From: Bacillota bacterium
GTDB taxonomy: Bacteria; Bacillota_I; Bacilli_A; RF39; UBA660
Assembly: GCA_003149915.1 (NCBI GenBank)
Contig: QAMK01000033.1
Span: 51,773 to 115,772 of the forward strand
Direction of reading: 5' to 3'
DNA: 64,000 bases
Of the stretch, positions 42,167-50,503 are shown piece by piece. Each line of letters begins with the position of its first letter. Positions within the stretch are counted from its first letter, which is position 1. A program made the translations under genes and the position numbers. The notes below the pieces were generated by a model that was given only the letters and a program-made list of their open reading frames with translations, was not told the origin of the DNA and ran no database searches.

Positions 42167-44407
42167 TTATCCTTCTAGACGAATAGAGGTAATCTGTGCT
42201 TCTGCACCTCCATCATCCCAAGTCAATCCTCTTAGAGATATCGTAATTGTGCTACTACCGCTAATATCAAATGTATAACTCCAACCATGCCATGGTGTAT
42301 CATTAGGATTATTTCCAGAAGCTGAGCGACAATTTGCTGTTCCATTTACACACACATCGACACTATCATAGTGGCTTTGTTTTCCTCCACCGTCAATAAT
42401 AACTTTTGTTGCACCATTTGTTGGGATTGGACTGCTATCCACATAGACCCATCCGTTTCCACCCCAATTAGTTAACAAACGAACAGAGCCACACCCTGCA
42501 TGACCACCACCATATTGTGTTCCACCAAATGTCCATGTTATGCTTGAACCAATTCCGTTGCTGCATGCATCTCCTCCGACTACACTAAAGTTTGCATTAA
42601 TTTGAACTTTTTGATTTGCTGGACAAGCTGTACAATGACCCACATTATCACATACAGATCCAGGAGATTGATTGGTTAAATTTTGTTTACCCGAAAACTC
42701 TTTTGTTACGTTTCCTTGACAACCGCTTTCATTATCATGGCAAGTTCCAACTAACGTTACTTTTCCAAATACTGGTTGCGTTGTACCACCAGAGCTTGTA
42801 CAAGTTGGTGCTGTTTTATCAATTCGCACAGTTTGATTACCTGGACACGTTCCTGAATTTCCTGCATTATCATAAATTGTTCCAGGAGACTCTGTCGTAC
42901 TATTGATTTGTTGAGTGTATTGTTTCGTTACGTTCGAACGACAGCCAGATAAATTATCATTACATGTGCCTGTTAATGTAATAGTTCCTGCGGTCCAATT
43001 TGTACTTCCTCCTGATGATGTACAGGTTGGATCCGTTTTATCAATTTTAACAGTTCTATTTCCCGGACATACGGTAGAGTTTCCAACATTATCGTAAATT
43101 GTTCCAGGAGACTCTGTCGTACTATTGATATCTGTTGAATACTCTTTGGTAATTTTTTCTTCACGACAGCCAGAATTGGTGTCACTACAAGTGCCTGTTA
43201 TTGTAATTGTTCCTGGGTTACTAGATTTATTAATCCAATCAGATGAACCGCCGGAGCTCGTACAAGAAGGAGGCGTTTTATCGACTAATAAATATGCTCT
43301 CGTAGTACCACTTTCGTGATTTGATGATGTTCCAGAAACCTGAGCATTATCCACTGCTTTTACATCGATTATTCCATCAAAAGTTGTTTTTCTAACAACA
43401 GTTGCTGTATATGCTATCTCACCATTTATTGTCGTTTTCGTTGCACCTACAGATTGCCAATTACCAGAAGAGCCATAACGATACAAAAACTCTTTAACTC
43501 CTGATCCTTCTGTACCGCAATCTGACTTATCTGTCGCTGTGAATGTAATATAGACGTCTTTTCCTGTCCAACTGCAATTCTCTCTTGTTGGACAATTATA
43601 TACATCCCCGCTTTCACTATCTGTGTGCATTGTAATCGTTACATCGCTCGGAGCTTTATCATCATATATTGTTACACCAAAATTGTATTTTTCTCCTGCT
43701 GGATTTAATACTTGTTTATAGGTATAGTACACTTTATAATTGCCAATGTTTTTATAATCGACGCTGGTCGTGTCTGCTGTTACGCGGTCGCCGATATCTT
43801 CGCCGTTATTCACCACAATTCCCTCTAACGAAATTCCCTGTGATGCTGCACTATCTTCTACGGTTGTACATTGTGGTACTTTGAAAGAGTTTGGAATTTG
43901 AATCATGAAACAATCATCCGTCGGATCATCTTTTACTTTATCACATTCCCCATCTGGATTATTTCCCGTTGTTCCGTTCGTACAAAATGCGCTTGTAGAT
44001 ATATATTCTTGGTTTCCTTCCGCATCTGTTTTTCCACATTGAATACAAGCATGATACTCAAAATCTGCTGTAGCAAGACGTTTGACATAGACATTACCTG
44101 TACAAGTGTTATTTCCATCGCTATCTAATATTTCCGTCGTATACCCTTCTGTGATTAAATCTTGAATATCAACACTGAAAATTTGACCATTTTCTCTTGG
44201 CATTAAGCTTCTATGATCACTAAAATATTCCTGTCCTACTGTTTTAACTGACTCTTCTAATTGATCATAATAATCACTTCTTGCACTTTGTAGATAACTC
44301 ACTACAGATGGTACGGCAATCACCATGATAATTCCCAAGATGACTAGTACTGCTAGTAGCTCTATCATCGTGAATCCGCGTTTTTGCTTTTCTCTTTTTG
44401 TTATCAA
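42167..44407 (-). CDS. Large prepilin-like protein with Cys-rich tandem modules
   Basis: A type IV prepilin leader, KREKQKRG then FTMIELLAVLVILGIIMVIAVP, gives a short basic leader, a cleavage Gly and Glu+5. At about 746 aa it is several times longer than ordinary pilins. After a pilin-like region (to about 180) come Ig-like segments and three repeats of about 75 residues. Each has CTSSGG, a GTC-D--SGC pattern, ESPGTIYDN and CPGN, so each holds several cysteines, probably in disulfides. A C-terminal sugar-binding-like domain (WHGWSYTFDISG) follows. The start is set at TTG 44407, six bases after AAAGGTG; GTG 44416 is an alternative. No prepilin peptidase or pilus ATPase is in the window. Confidence 0.8.
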   Translation of the reverse strand: MITKREKQKRGFTMIELLAVLVILGIIMVIAVPSVVSYLQSARSDYYDQLEESVKTVGQEYFSDHRSLMPRENGQIFSVDIQDLITEGYTTEILDSDGNNTCTGNVYVKRLATADFEYHACIQCGKTDAEGNQEYISTSAFCTNGTTGNNPDGECDKVKDDPTDDCFMIQIPNSFKVPQCTTVEDSAASQGISLEGIVVNNGEDIGDRVTADTTSVDYKNIGNYKVYYTYKQVLNPAGEKYNFGVTIYDDKAPSDVTITMHTDSESGDVYNCPTRENCSWTGKDVYITFTATDKSDCGTEGSGVKEFLYRYGSSGNWQSVGATKTTINGEIAYTATVVRKTTFDGIIDVKAVDNAQVSGTSSNHESGTTRAYLLVDKTPPSCTSSGGSSDWINKSSNPGTITITGTCSDTNSGCREEKITKEYSTDINSTTESPGTIYDNVGNSTVCPGNRTVKIDKTDPTCTSSGGSTNWTAGTITLTGTCNDNLSGCRSNVTKQYTQQINSTTESPGTIYDNAGNSGTCPGNQTVRIDKTAPTCTSSGGTTQPVFGKVTLVGTCHDNESGCQGNVTKEFSGKQNLTNQSPGSVCDNVGHCTACPANQKVQINANFSVVGGDACSNGIGSSITWTFGGTQYGGGHAGCGSVRLLTNWGGNGWVYVDSSPIPTNGATKVIIDGGGKQSHYDSVDVCVNGTANCRSASGNNPNDTPWHGWSYTFDISGSSTITISLRGLTWDDGGAEAQITSIRLEG

Positions 44408-44444
44408 TGCACTCACCTTTACTCTTCTTATCGTACTTATTATT

Positions 44445-44473
44445 AGTATATATGAGAAAAATTTTTTTGTAAA
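44445..44473 (-). promoter_or_regulatory. Promoter of the prepilin-like gene
   Basis: TTTACA at 44468-44473, 17-bp spacer, TATACT at 44445-44450. Confidence 0.7.
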
Positions 44474-44479
44474 GATTGC

Positions 44480-44508
44480 AAACAAAAAGATTGGCAAAGT
44501 ACCAATCT
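44480..44508 (-). terminator. Terminator after rseP
   Basis: Stem AGATTGG/CCAATCT, 7-nt loop, T-rich tail; overlaps the rseP stop codon. Confidence 0.8.
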
Positions 44509-45550
44509 AAAATAACTTAACTACATCATTGATTGTTACCAATAACATGAGTGCTAAAAGTAAAATAAATCCAACTGTATTTACTAAATTCTCTGTTTCT
44601 GGTTTTACTGGTTTTCTCTTAATTAGTTCAATTAGTAGTAAGAAAATTCTGCCACCATCCATAGCAGGAATTGGTAATAGATTCAAGAAGCCGACGTTGA
44701 CACTTAACAAAGCAACTAAATAAAGCATGTTTGCTAAACCAGTTTCACTTTGGGCACCAACAATTTGATAAATGCCAACTGGACCAGATAATTGATCAAA
44801 TCCAACTCTGCCTGTGAACAGTGCTTGAAACGAAATAATCATCTGTTTGAATAGCGAACCGGTCTTTCTTGCTGTGTACGATAAAACGGACAGTACATCG
44901 TGTCTTACTTCATTATCGATTGTTACACCGATTCGGTACGTCGTTGTGCCATCCACTTCTTCAGCGATTGGCGTTACTTCATACGTCGTTTCGGTACCAT
45001 CTTCTTTGGTAACATAGAACGTAACCGGTTTACTCATATCGGCAAGTTGCAAGAAAATTGCCAAATCGTCCGTCGTACTTACTTTGTCGTTGTTGATTCT
45101 CGTTACACGGTCACCTGCTTCTAATCCAGCTTGTTCTGCAGGGCCTCCAGTTTCTACACTACCAATAATCGGGTCTAGATTAGGAGCTCCTGCAAATGTT
45201 GCGATGAGTAGTAAAATGATAACTGCTAAAATAAAGTTGTTCATTGCACCGGCAACCATGATGATAAATCTTTGCCAAATAGGTTTATTCTGTAGACAAC
45301 GATCTTTTGGAACATCTTTGTCCATCTCGTCGTCTTCTCCTGCTAGGGCACAATATCCTCCAATTGGAATGGCACGAAGAGAATATGTCGTCTCTTTATT
45401 TTTTCCTTGACGTTGGAAGATTGCGGGGCCCATACCGATGGAAAACTCATGGACATATACGCCGAATAGTTTTGAGAATATAAAGTGTCCAAATTCATGG
45501 ACCAATACAATAACGCCTAGTATTAATACAAAATAAATTAATGTTAACAT
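44507..45550 (-). CDS. rseP: Site-2 intramembrane metalloprotease
   Basis: RseP/RasP cleaves membrane-embedded anti-sigma factors and signal peptide remnants. The HEFGH zinc motif is in the first helix (18-22). A PDZ domain (about 125-205; GPAEQAGLEAGDRVTRIN) follows, then the third ligand region NLLPIPAMDGGRI, and four membrane helices in all. At 347 aa it is slightly short, as in single-PDZ forms. It is in the conserved order uppS-cdsA-rseP. Confidence 0.95.
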   Translation of the reverse strand: MLTLIYFVLILGVIVLVHEFGHFIFSKLFGVYVHEFSIGMGPAIFQRQGKNKETTYSLRAIPIGGYCALAGEDDEMDKDVPKDRCLQNKPIWQRFIIMVAGAMNNFILAVIILLLIATFAGAPNLDPIIGSVETGGPAEQAGLEAGDRVTRINNDKVSTTDDLAIFLQLADMSKPVTFYVTKEDGTETTYEVTPIAEEVDGTTTYRIGVTIDNEVRHDVLSVLSYTARKTGSLFKQMIISFQALFTGRVGFDQLSGPVGIYQIVGAQSETGLANMLYLVALLSVNVGFLNLLPIPAMDGGRIFLLLIELIKRKPVKPETENLVNTVGFILLLALMLLVTINDVVKLF

Positions 45551-45559
45551 TTTGCCTCC

Positions 45560-46360
45560 TTAGATGATAAATAAAAACAAAGACGATGCTAGGGCTACAA
45601 AAATAATACTATCAAAGCGGTCTAAAATACCACCATGCCCTGGAATTAAATTTGAGAAATCTTTTTTATTATAATATCGTTTTACAGATGAGAAAACGAG
45701 ATCTCCCAATTGACCGATTAGAGATAGTGTCATCGTAATGATTACGATATTTGTAATTGTCAGTTCGATTGGAATGGCTTCTAAATAAAACATTGTAGCA
45801 AGAATCGTTCCCATGATGGTACCACCAATTAAGCCTTCGATGGTTTTATTTGGAGAAAACTTTTTCGATAACGGTGTCTTTCCTACTAAAGAACCGGTAA
45901 CTAACGCAAAGATATCGGTAATACAAGTAATTAGGAACAAATAAATTGCATGCATGACGGAATAGTTTCGAATGACGATCATCGAATTGAAACTCAAACC
46001 GATAAATAGGACGGATCCAAATAGGAACAAAGCATCGTTGATATTGTAACGGTCGTTATCGTCGACTATCAAAATTGGAATAAAGAACAACATCGCTAAG
46101 ACTGCTAAAACCGTATACTCTAAATTTGCTACTAACGTATTTGAGTCACAATGATTTAAAATTAAACATGCTGTGGCAATGTAAGCAAACCACTTCATGT
46201 AATTGGGAATGTCTTTTTTATCGCGTCTTACTTTTAGCAGTTCGTACATACCGCCTGCACCCAATAAGGCCATCAAAAGGGCAAACGGAATTCCACCGAT
46301 TAACAACAGCGGAATTACTACAGCTGCAACCAATACCCCACCCAATACTCTAATTTTCAT
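45560..46360 (-). CDS. cdsA: Phosphatidate cytidylyltransferase
   Basis: CdsA makes CDP-diacylglycerol, the precursor of phosphatidylglycerol and cardiolipin. The 266-aa protein has about eight membrane segments and the family signature near the C-terminus: SPNKTIEGLIGG, SLIGQLGDLVFSSVKR and KDFSNLIPGHGGILDRFDS with the metal-binding aspartates. It starts at the uppS stop and ends 9 bases before rseP. Confidence 0.95.
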   Translation of the reverse strand: MKIRVLGGVLVAAVVIPLLLIGGIPFALLMALLGAGGMYELLKVRRDKKDIPNYMKWFAYIATACLILNHCDSNTLVANLEYTVLAVLAMLFFIPILIVDDNDRYNINDALFLFGSVLFIGLSFNSMIVIRNYSVMHAIYLFLITCITDIFALVTGSLVGKTPLSKKFSPNKTIEGLIGGTIMGTILATMFYLEAIPIELTITNIVIITMTLSLIGQLGDLVFSSVKRYYNKKDFSNLIPGHGGILDRFDSIIFVALASSLFLFII

Positions 46361-47065
46361 CTAGGCACCTCCAAATCTACGATTCCTTTTTTGATATTCT
46401 TGAATTGCTAAATCAAGTTCTTTTTCATCAAAATCCGGAAATAGGACATCTGTAAAATAGAACTCTGCATAGGCCATCTGCCACAACATAAAATTACTGA
46501 TTCGATACTCTCCTGATGTACGGATTAGCAGATCAATCGGTGGCAATTGTTGATATAAGTTCTGTTCTATCGTGTCGGAGTCAATATCTGAAATTTGCAA
46601 AGACCCTTCTTGCACTTGCGTTGCAATCTTTTTGATAACATCTATTATTTCATCTTGACCACCATAGTTTAAGCAGACGTTAAATGTGTACTTCGTATTG
46701 TTCTTGGATTTTTCCATCATTTCATCCATTGCTTTTAATACCTTCTCAGGAAGTGGGTATCTTTTACCAGAAAACACAATTCTTACACCATCTTCTAATA
46801 AAAATTTGAATTCATTCGTAAACATCGTAATAAATAGATTCATCAGTCCATTTACTTCTTCTTCCGAACGTTTAAAGTTTTCCGTTGAAAACGCAAATAC
46901 GGACACATACGGAATTTCTAACTTCTCGATATGTTTACACAATTTCTTTAACGTTTTGGCACCTTCTTTATGGCCTAAATTAGGTGCTAGGCCGCGCTTT
47001 TTTGCCCATCTACGATTGCCATCCATAATGATTGCTACATGCGTTGGCATATTCTTCTGTTCCAT
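46361..47065 (-). CDS. uppS: Isoprenyl transferase (undecaprenyl diphosphate synthase)
   Basis: UppS makes the C55 lipid carrier for peptidoglycan. The 234-aa protein has MDGNRRWAKKRGL with the catalytic Asp, GHKEGAKTL, FSTENFKRS and the C-terminal RTSGEYRISNFMLWQ-AYAEFYF pattern. ATG 47065 is chosen since AGGTG lies six bases before it; an in-frame GTG nine bases earlier overlaps that site. First gene of uppS-cdsA-rseP. Confidence 0.95.
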   Translation of the reverse strand: MEQKNMPTHVAIIMDGNRRWAKKRGLAPNLGHKEGAKTLKKLCKHIEKLEIPYVSVFAFSTENFKRSEEEVNGLMNLFITMFTNEFKFLLEDGVRIVFSGKRYPLPEKVLKAMDEMMEKSKNNTKYTFNVCLNYGGQDEIIDVIKKIATQVQEGSLQISDIDSDTIEQNLYQQLPPIDLLIRTSGEYRISNFMLWQMAYAEFYFTDVLFPDFDEKELDLAIQEYQKRNRRFGGA

Positions 47066-47083
47066 CTTATTCACCTACTATTC

Positions 47084-47112
47084 ATTATAATACAAGGAAC
47101 GAGTTTGTACAA
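47084..47112 (-). promoter_or_regulatory. Promoter of uppS-cdsA-rseP
   Basis: TTGTAC at 47107-47112, 17-bp spacer, TATAAT at 47084-47089. Confidence 0.75.
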
Positions 47113-47134
47113 ATAAAACTATGTGCTTTTTAAC

Positions 47135-47161
47135 GAAAAAAAGAAAGACAACCGTCTTTCT
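47135..47161 (-). terminator. Terminator after khpA
   Basis: Perfect 8-bp stem AGAAAGAC/GTCTTTCT, 4-nt loop, six or more T; overlaps the khpA stop. Confidence 0.9.
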
Positions 47162-47411
47162 AAAAGTGATCAATATTAATTTTTACTTTTTTATTCTCTT
47201 TTAAGTAACTGCTCGCTTGTACTAAAGTACGAATGGCATTGGCTACTTTACCATTTTTTCCGATGACGCGACCCATATCAGATTCGTCAATCATAACTTG
47301 AATGACGATTTCTTTGTCTGGGTTCTCACTCGGAAATTCTTTTACAGAAACTGCTTCTTGATTCACAGCGACTGATTTAATCAATTCTTCTGTTAATGCT
47401 ACCAAATCCAT
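47160..47411 (-). CDS. khpA: KH-domain RNA-binding protein KhpA
   Basis: The 83-aa protein is a single KH domain with the GxxG loop in DMGRVIGKNGKVANAIRTL. KhpA partners with KhpB/Jag to bind RNA and influence cell division and wall synthesis. It lies 3 bases after rpsP, the usual gene order. Confidence 0.92.
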   Translation of the reverse strand: MDLVALTEELIKSVAVNQEAVSVKEFPSENPDKEIVIQVMIDESDMGRVIGKNGKVANAIRTLVQASSYLKENKKVKINIDHF

Positions 47412-47414
47412 AGA

Positions 47415-47684
47415 TTAGTTTCCTTTTTTCTTAGATTCAGCAAATTTTTGGATAATACCAGCTTTGCTTAGTAAGTTCTTAACAGTATCGCTTGGTTGTG
47501 CTCCTAAATTTAACCATTTTAGAGCAACTTCTTCGTTAATTTTTGTCTCATTTGCAATTGGATTGTAAGTACCAACTAATTCGATATACTGACCATCTCT
47601 TTTTGTATGAGAATCACTTGCAACGATACGATATGTAGGACGCTTTTTAGCTCCCATTCTTGTTAATCTTAATTTAACTGCCAT
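47415..47684 (-). CDS. rpsP: 30S ribosomal protein S16
   Basis: The 89-aa protein starts [20 protein letters not shown] and contains VGTYNP, the S16 signature, with a Lys-rich end. ATG 47684 is used because AGAGGTG lies just before it; the frame opens three codons earlier. Co-transcribed with khpA. Confidence 0.95.
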   Translation of the reverse strand: MAVKLRLTRMGAKKRPTYRIVASDSHTKRDGQYIELVGTYNPIANETKINEEVALKWLNLGAQPSDTVKNLLSKAGIIQKFAESKKKGN

Positions 47685-47717
47685 GTTTTTCACCTCTTCT
47701 TTTCATTTGCATATATA

Positions 47718-47745
47718 ATTATAACAGATTTTTATCATCTGTCAA
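47718..47745 (-). promoter_or_regulatory. Promoter of rpsP-khpA
   Basis: Perfect TTGACA at 47740-47745 and perfect TATAAT at 47718-47723 with a 16-bp spacer. Confidence 0.85.
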
Positions 47746-47764
47746 CCTTTTTTTGTTAACAGCG

Positions 47765-47791
47765 TTTAAAAAAGATAACTGATAAGTTATC
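47765..47791 (-). terminator. Terminator of the NAD operon
   Basis: Stem GATAACT/AGTTATC, 4-nt loop, then six T on the minus strand, just beyond the nrtR stop. Confidence 0.8.
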
Positions 47792-48608
47792 CTTTTTTAT
47801 ATTCAAATAGAGCTGATGGACGATGACCGCCATCGCTTCTTACTTTCGTCGTTTTTTTAACTTTGTCTTTGATCATTCGCCTGAATGCTGGATCTAGTAA
47901 TTCTTTTCCTAGAATCACTTCATATACTTGTTGTAATTCTCCTAAAGTAAAGTACTTTGGCATCATGTTAAATACGATGTCTGTGTATTCAATCTTATTT
48001 TTTAAACGATCGTAACCGGTTAAAATAACCAAAGCATGGTCGAATGCAATTTTATCGTTATCTATGATTTCTAATTCATATCGATTGGTTGTTTCATCTT
48101 TTAATATTTTCTTTGCGTGGTAAGTAATCGTTTCTTCTTCATTCTCTAGTGTTACATCAATCCTATCGTTTTCTTCTTTGATATTTAAACGATACCAAGA
48201 TGCACCCTCATATAACGTTTCACGTAACTGATTTTTATCGATTAAAGCCATGTACGCCGTACTTACTACGCGCATTCTAGGATCTCTTTTGACACTACTA
48301 AACGTGTACAATTGTTCTAAGAAAACATCGTGTAAATTCGTCTCCTCAGCAAGGATTCTAGTTGCGGCTTCTTCAAGTGTCTCATCCATTCTGATAAATC
48401 CACCCGGTAGGCACCATTTATCTTTAAATGGAAAATCTTTGCGTTTGACTAACAGGACACTAAAGTACTTTTCTTTTAGTTTTCTATAATTTTCTTGTTT
48501 TCCATCAGAAACACTAAAGATTAAAATATCAGAAGTCATCGATAATCGGTCGAACTCATTTGGATTATAGTGACGTAAAAATTCTTCTTCTGTTTTATAC
48601 TCGCTCAT
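47787..48608 (-). CDS. nrtR: NrtR-like Nudix transcriptional regulator of NAD metabolism
   Basis: The 273-aa protein has an N-terminal Nudix domain (about 20-150) and a C-terminal winged helix with YFTLGELQQVYEVILGKE and FRRMIKDK, ending GHRPSALFEYKK. This is the NrtR architecture. NrtR proteins bind ADP-ribose in the Nudix pocket and release DNA. The Nudix box GGFIRMDETLEEAATRILAEET has Ile in place of the first Glu of REUXEE, so hydrolysis is probably lost. It is the last gene of the NAD operon, 38 bases after nadK, which fits an autoregulated repressor; candidate operators are at 56545-56567 and 56601-56623. Confidence 0.85.
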   Translation of the reverse strand: MSEYKTEEEFLRHYNPNEFDRLSMTSDILIFSVSDGKQENYRKLKEKYFSVLLVKRKDFPFKDKWCLPGGFIRMDETLEEAATRILAEETNLHDVFLEQLYTFSSVKRDPRMRVVSTAYMALIDKNQLRETLYEGASWYRLNIKEENDRIDVTLENEEETITYHAKKILKDETTNRYELEIIDNDKIAFDHALVILTGYDRLKNKIEYTDIVFNMMPKYFTLGELQQVYEVILGKELLDPAFRRMIKDKVKKTTKVRSDGGHRPSALFEYKKG

Positions 48609-48646
48609 CTTGAATACACCTCTCTTTCATTTTACCATATTTTTCT

Positions 48647-49453
48647 TCAACTTAAAAATTTGTCTTGGATTTTCTCTATAAAGTGATATTCGTTGCGACG
48701 TACTAGATGAATTCCTTTTTTTGATAACGTTGTCGTGATTTTTTGAACGTCCTCGTACGTTTTATTTTCACCATCACGAGTAATTATGATACCGTTACTT
48801 TTTCTTGGAATCAATTCTACTTTGGTGCGAGATGGCAAGATGATAGAATTTCGTAACGTACGATAAACTTTGCTGTTTAACGGTGCAATCGATGTCAGTT
48901 GAAGAGTATGAAAGGAATTGGGAACAATCGCTCCACCAAAACTCAAATTGTATGCTGTACTTCCAAACGAACTGCTTAGAAGGATGCCGTCACCTTGAAA
49001 GTTTTCTAGTTTGTGTTTATCAATCCAAACTTCCAAATGAATCGTATTTAAGTCTTTCTCTCTTACGACGATTTCGTTTAGTGAATAACACGTCTCACTT
49101 TTATGCTTCATTTTAATTGTTGTCTTTTGAAGAGCGACTAGTTCTACTTGATAGGTTCCCTTTTTCAAATCTTCTAAGAACGAATCTAAGTCCTCTACTT
49201 CTACTTCTGATGAAAAGGCAAGTGTTCCAGCGGCAAGGCCTACAAATAATTTATCGTTTGGGAAATTTGTCTCCTTACCCATCCTTAAGAACGCTCCATC
49301 ACCACCGATAGAGATGCCTAAATCGTAATCGTCAGCGTCTGTTATCACGAATTCTTTTTCTTTTAATTTCTGGATTAGTTCTTCTTTAGCACGAATTGCT
49401 TTCATCGTATCATTGCCAAAGAGACGAACGGTGCGAACAGGAGAATGTTTCAC
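48647..49453 (-). CDS. nadK: NAD kinase
   Basis: Phosphorylates NAD to NADP. The 268-aa protein has SIGGDGAFLRMGKE (GGDG motif), LNEIVVREKDL (NE motif) and GDGILLSSSFGSTAYNLSFGGAI. The start is a GTG that overlaps the pncC stop as GTGA, with GGAG eight bases before. It is the last enzyme of the salvage route in this operon. Confidence 0.94.
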   Translation of the reverse strand: MKHSPVRTVRLFGNDTMKAIRAKEELIQKLKEKEFVITDADDYDLGISIGGDGAFLRMGKETNFPNDKLFVGLAAGTLAFSSEVEVEDLDSFLEDLKKGTYQVELVALQKTTIKMKHKSETCYSLNEIVVREKDLNTIHLEVWIDKHKLENFQGDGILLSSSFGSTAYNLSFGGAIVPNSFHTLQLTSIAPLNSKVYRTLRNSIILPSRTKVELIPRKSNGIIITRDGENKTYEDVQKITTTLSKKGIHLVRRNEYHFIEKIQDKFLS

Positions 49454-49917
49454 TTTACAATCTCCAAAAGGTGCGATGTAATGGCTGCAATTACTTTGGC
49501 TTTGTTTTTTCTTCTTGTCGTAACCTCAGAATGAACTTCAATCCCGTAATCTTTTTGATTTTCGCGGTCGTAAATATTGATGTATACCAAGTCATCTCTT
49601 CCTTCTGGATTAGCAGGATCTTTTTTACAAAATTTACCTGTTACTCCAATGCCATAATCAGAATCTGCAAATTTAGAGATGGCATGACTCATATCGATTG
49701 CTGTTTCCATACTATAGACAGAATATTGATCGATTGTCGATGCGGGCACTCCCATCTTGATTTTGTATTCGTTGGAATACGTCACTGCACTAAAGCGAAT
49801 CGCTTCACTAGCACCGGGAATATTGGTAATTTCATTGGCAACGCCACCACCAGTGCAACTTTCCATGGTGGCAATCGTCTTCTTTAACTTACATAAACGG
49901 TCAACTACTCTTTTCAT
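49450..49917 (-). CDS. pncC: CinA-family nicotinamide-nucleotide amidohydrolase
   Basis: The 155-aa protein is the stand-alone C-terminal CinA domain: ATMESCTGGGVANEITNIPGASE, AVTYSNEYKIKMGV, and GVTGKFCKKDPANPEG. This domain deamidates NMN (made by NAD-using ligases) back to NaMN. The operon context supports this role over competence. It overlaps nadD upstream and nadK downstream by 4 bases each. Confidence 0.9.
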   Translation of the reverse strand: MKRVVDRLCKLKKTIATMESCTGGGVANEITNIPGASEAIRFSAVTYSNEYKIKMGVPASTIDQYSVYSMETAIDMSHAISKFADSDYGIGVTGKFCKKDPANPEGRDDLVYINIYDRENQKDYGIEVHSEVTTRRKNKAKVIAAITSHLLEIVK

Positions 49918-50495
49918 AAATTCTCCTTTTCATATAGTTTGTTATTTTTGATATACTCGTATACTTCATCCGTTAAATTCTCATCTACTTTTCCTTCTAA
50001 TAATGTATTTCTAATACTGGTAGATGAGATATTTCTTTCGTGAGTTTCTGCTAAGATAATATTCTTTTGATACGGTTTTAAATAAGTAGGAATCTCTACT
50101 TCTTTGTTTCTCGTAATGACAATTACTTGGTAAGTAGATAGAATTTCTTCATAGTGACGCCACTCATGAAACTCTTCTAAGTTATCCATCCCACAGATAA
50201 AATAAATTTCATCTTTGGAATAACATTCTTTAAAATGTCTTAACGTCTCGTAAGTATAAATTAATTTATTTTGAAACTCGTAATTGGATACTTCCATATC
50301 AGGATAGTCTTTCACTAATCGTTTTAGCATCTCGTAGCGATGTTGATTAGATACTAGTCCCTTTTTACCATAAAAGTTACTAACTGGAACAAAGATCACT
50401 TTATCAACATAGTTTCTCGATAGTAAACTTTTGGCAATATGTAAATGCATCTTGTGCGGAGGATTAAAACTTCCTCCAAAAATTCCGATTTTCAT
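49914..50495 (-). CDS. nadD: Nicotinate-nucleotide adenylyltransferase
   Basis: Converts NaMN and ATP to NaAD. The 193-aa protein has the nucleotidyltransferase motif GIFGGSFNPPHKMHLHIA (GxFxPxHxxH type), the GMDNLEEFHEW loop and the C-terminal ISSTSIRNTL motif. ATG with a GGTGA site; 8 bases after prs. Confidence 0.95.
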   Translation of the reverse strand: MKIGIFGGSFNPPHKMHLHIAKSLLSRNYVDKVIFVPVSNFYGKKGLVSNQHRYEMLKRLVKDYPDMEVSNYEFQNKLIYTYETLRHFKECYSKDEIYFICGMDNLEEFHEWRHYEEILSTYQVIVITRNKEVEIPTYLKPYQKNIILAETHERNISSTSIRNTLLEGKVDENLTDEVYEYIKNNKLYEKENL

Positions 50496-50503
50496 ATCGT
50501 CAC

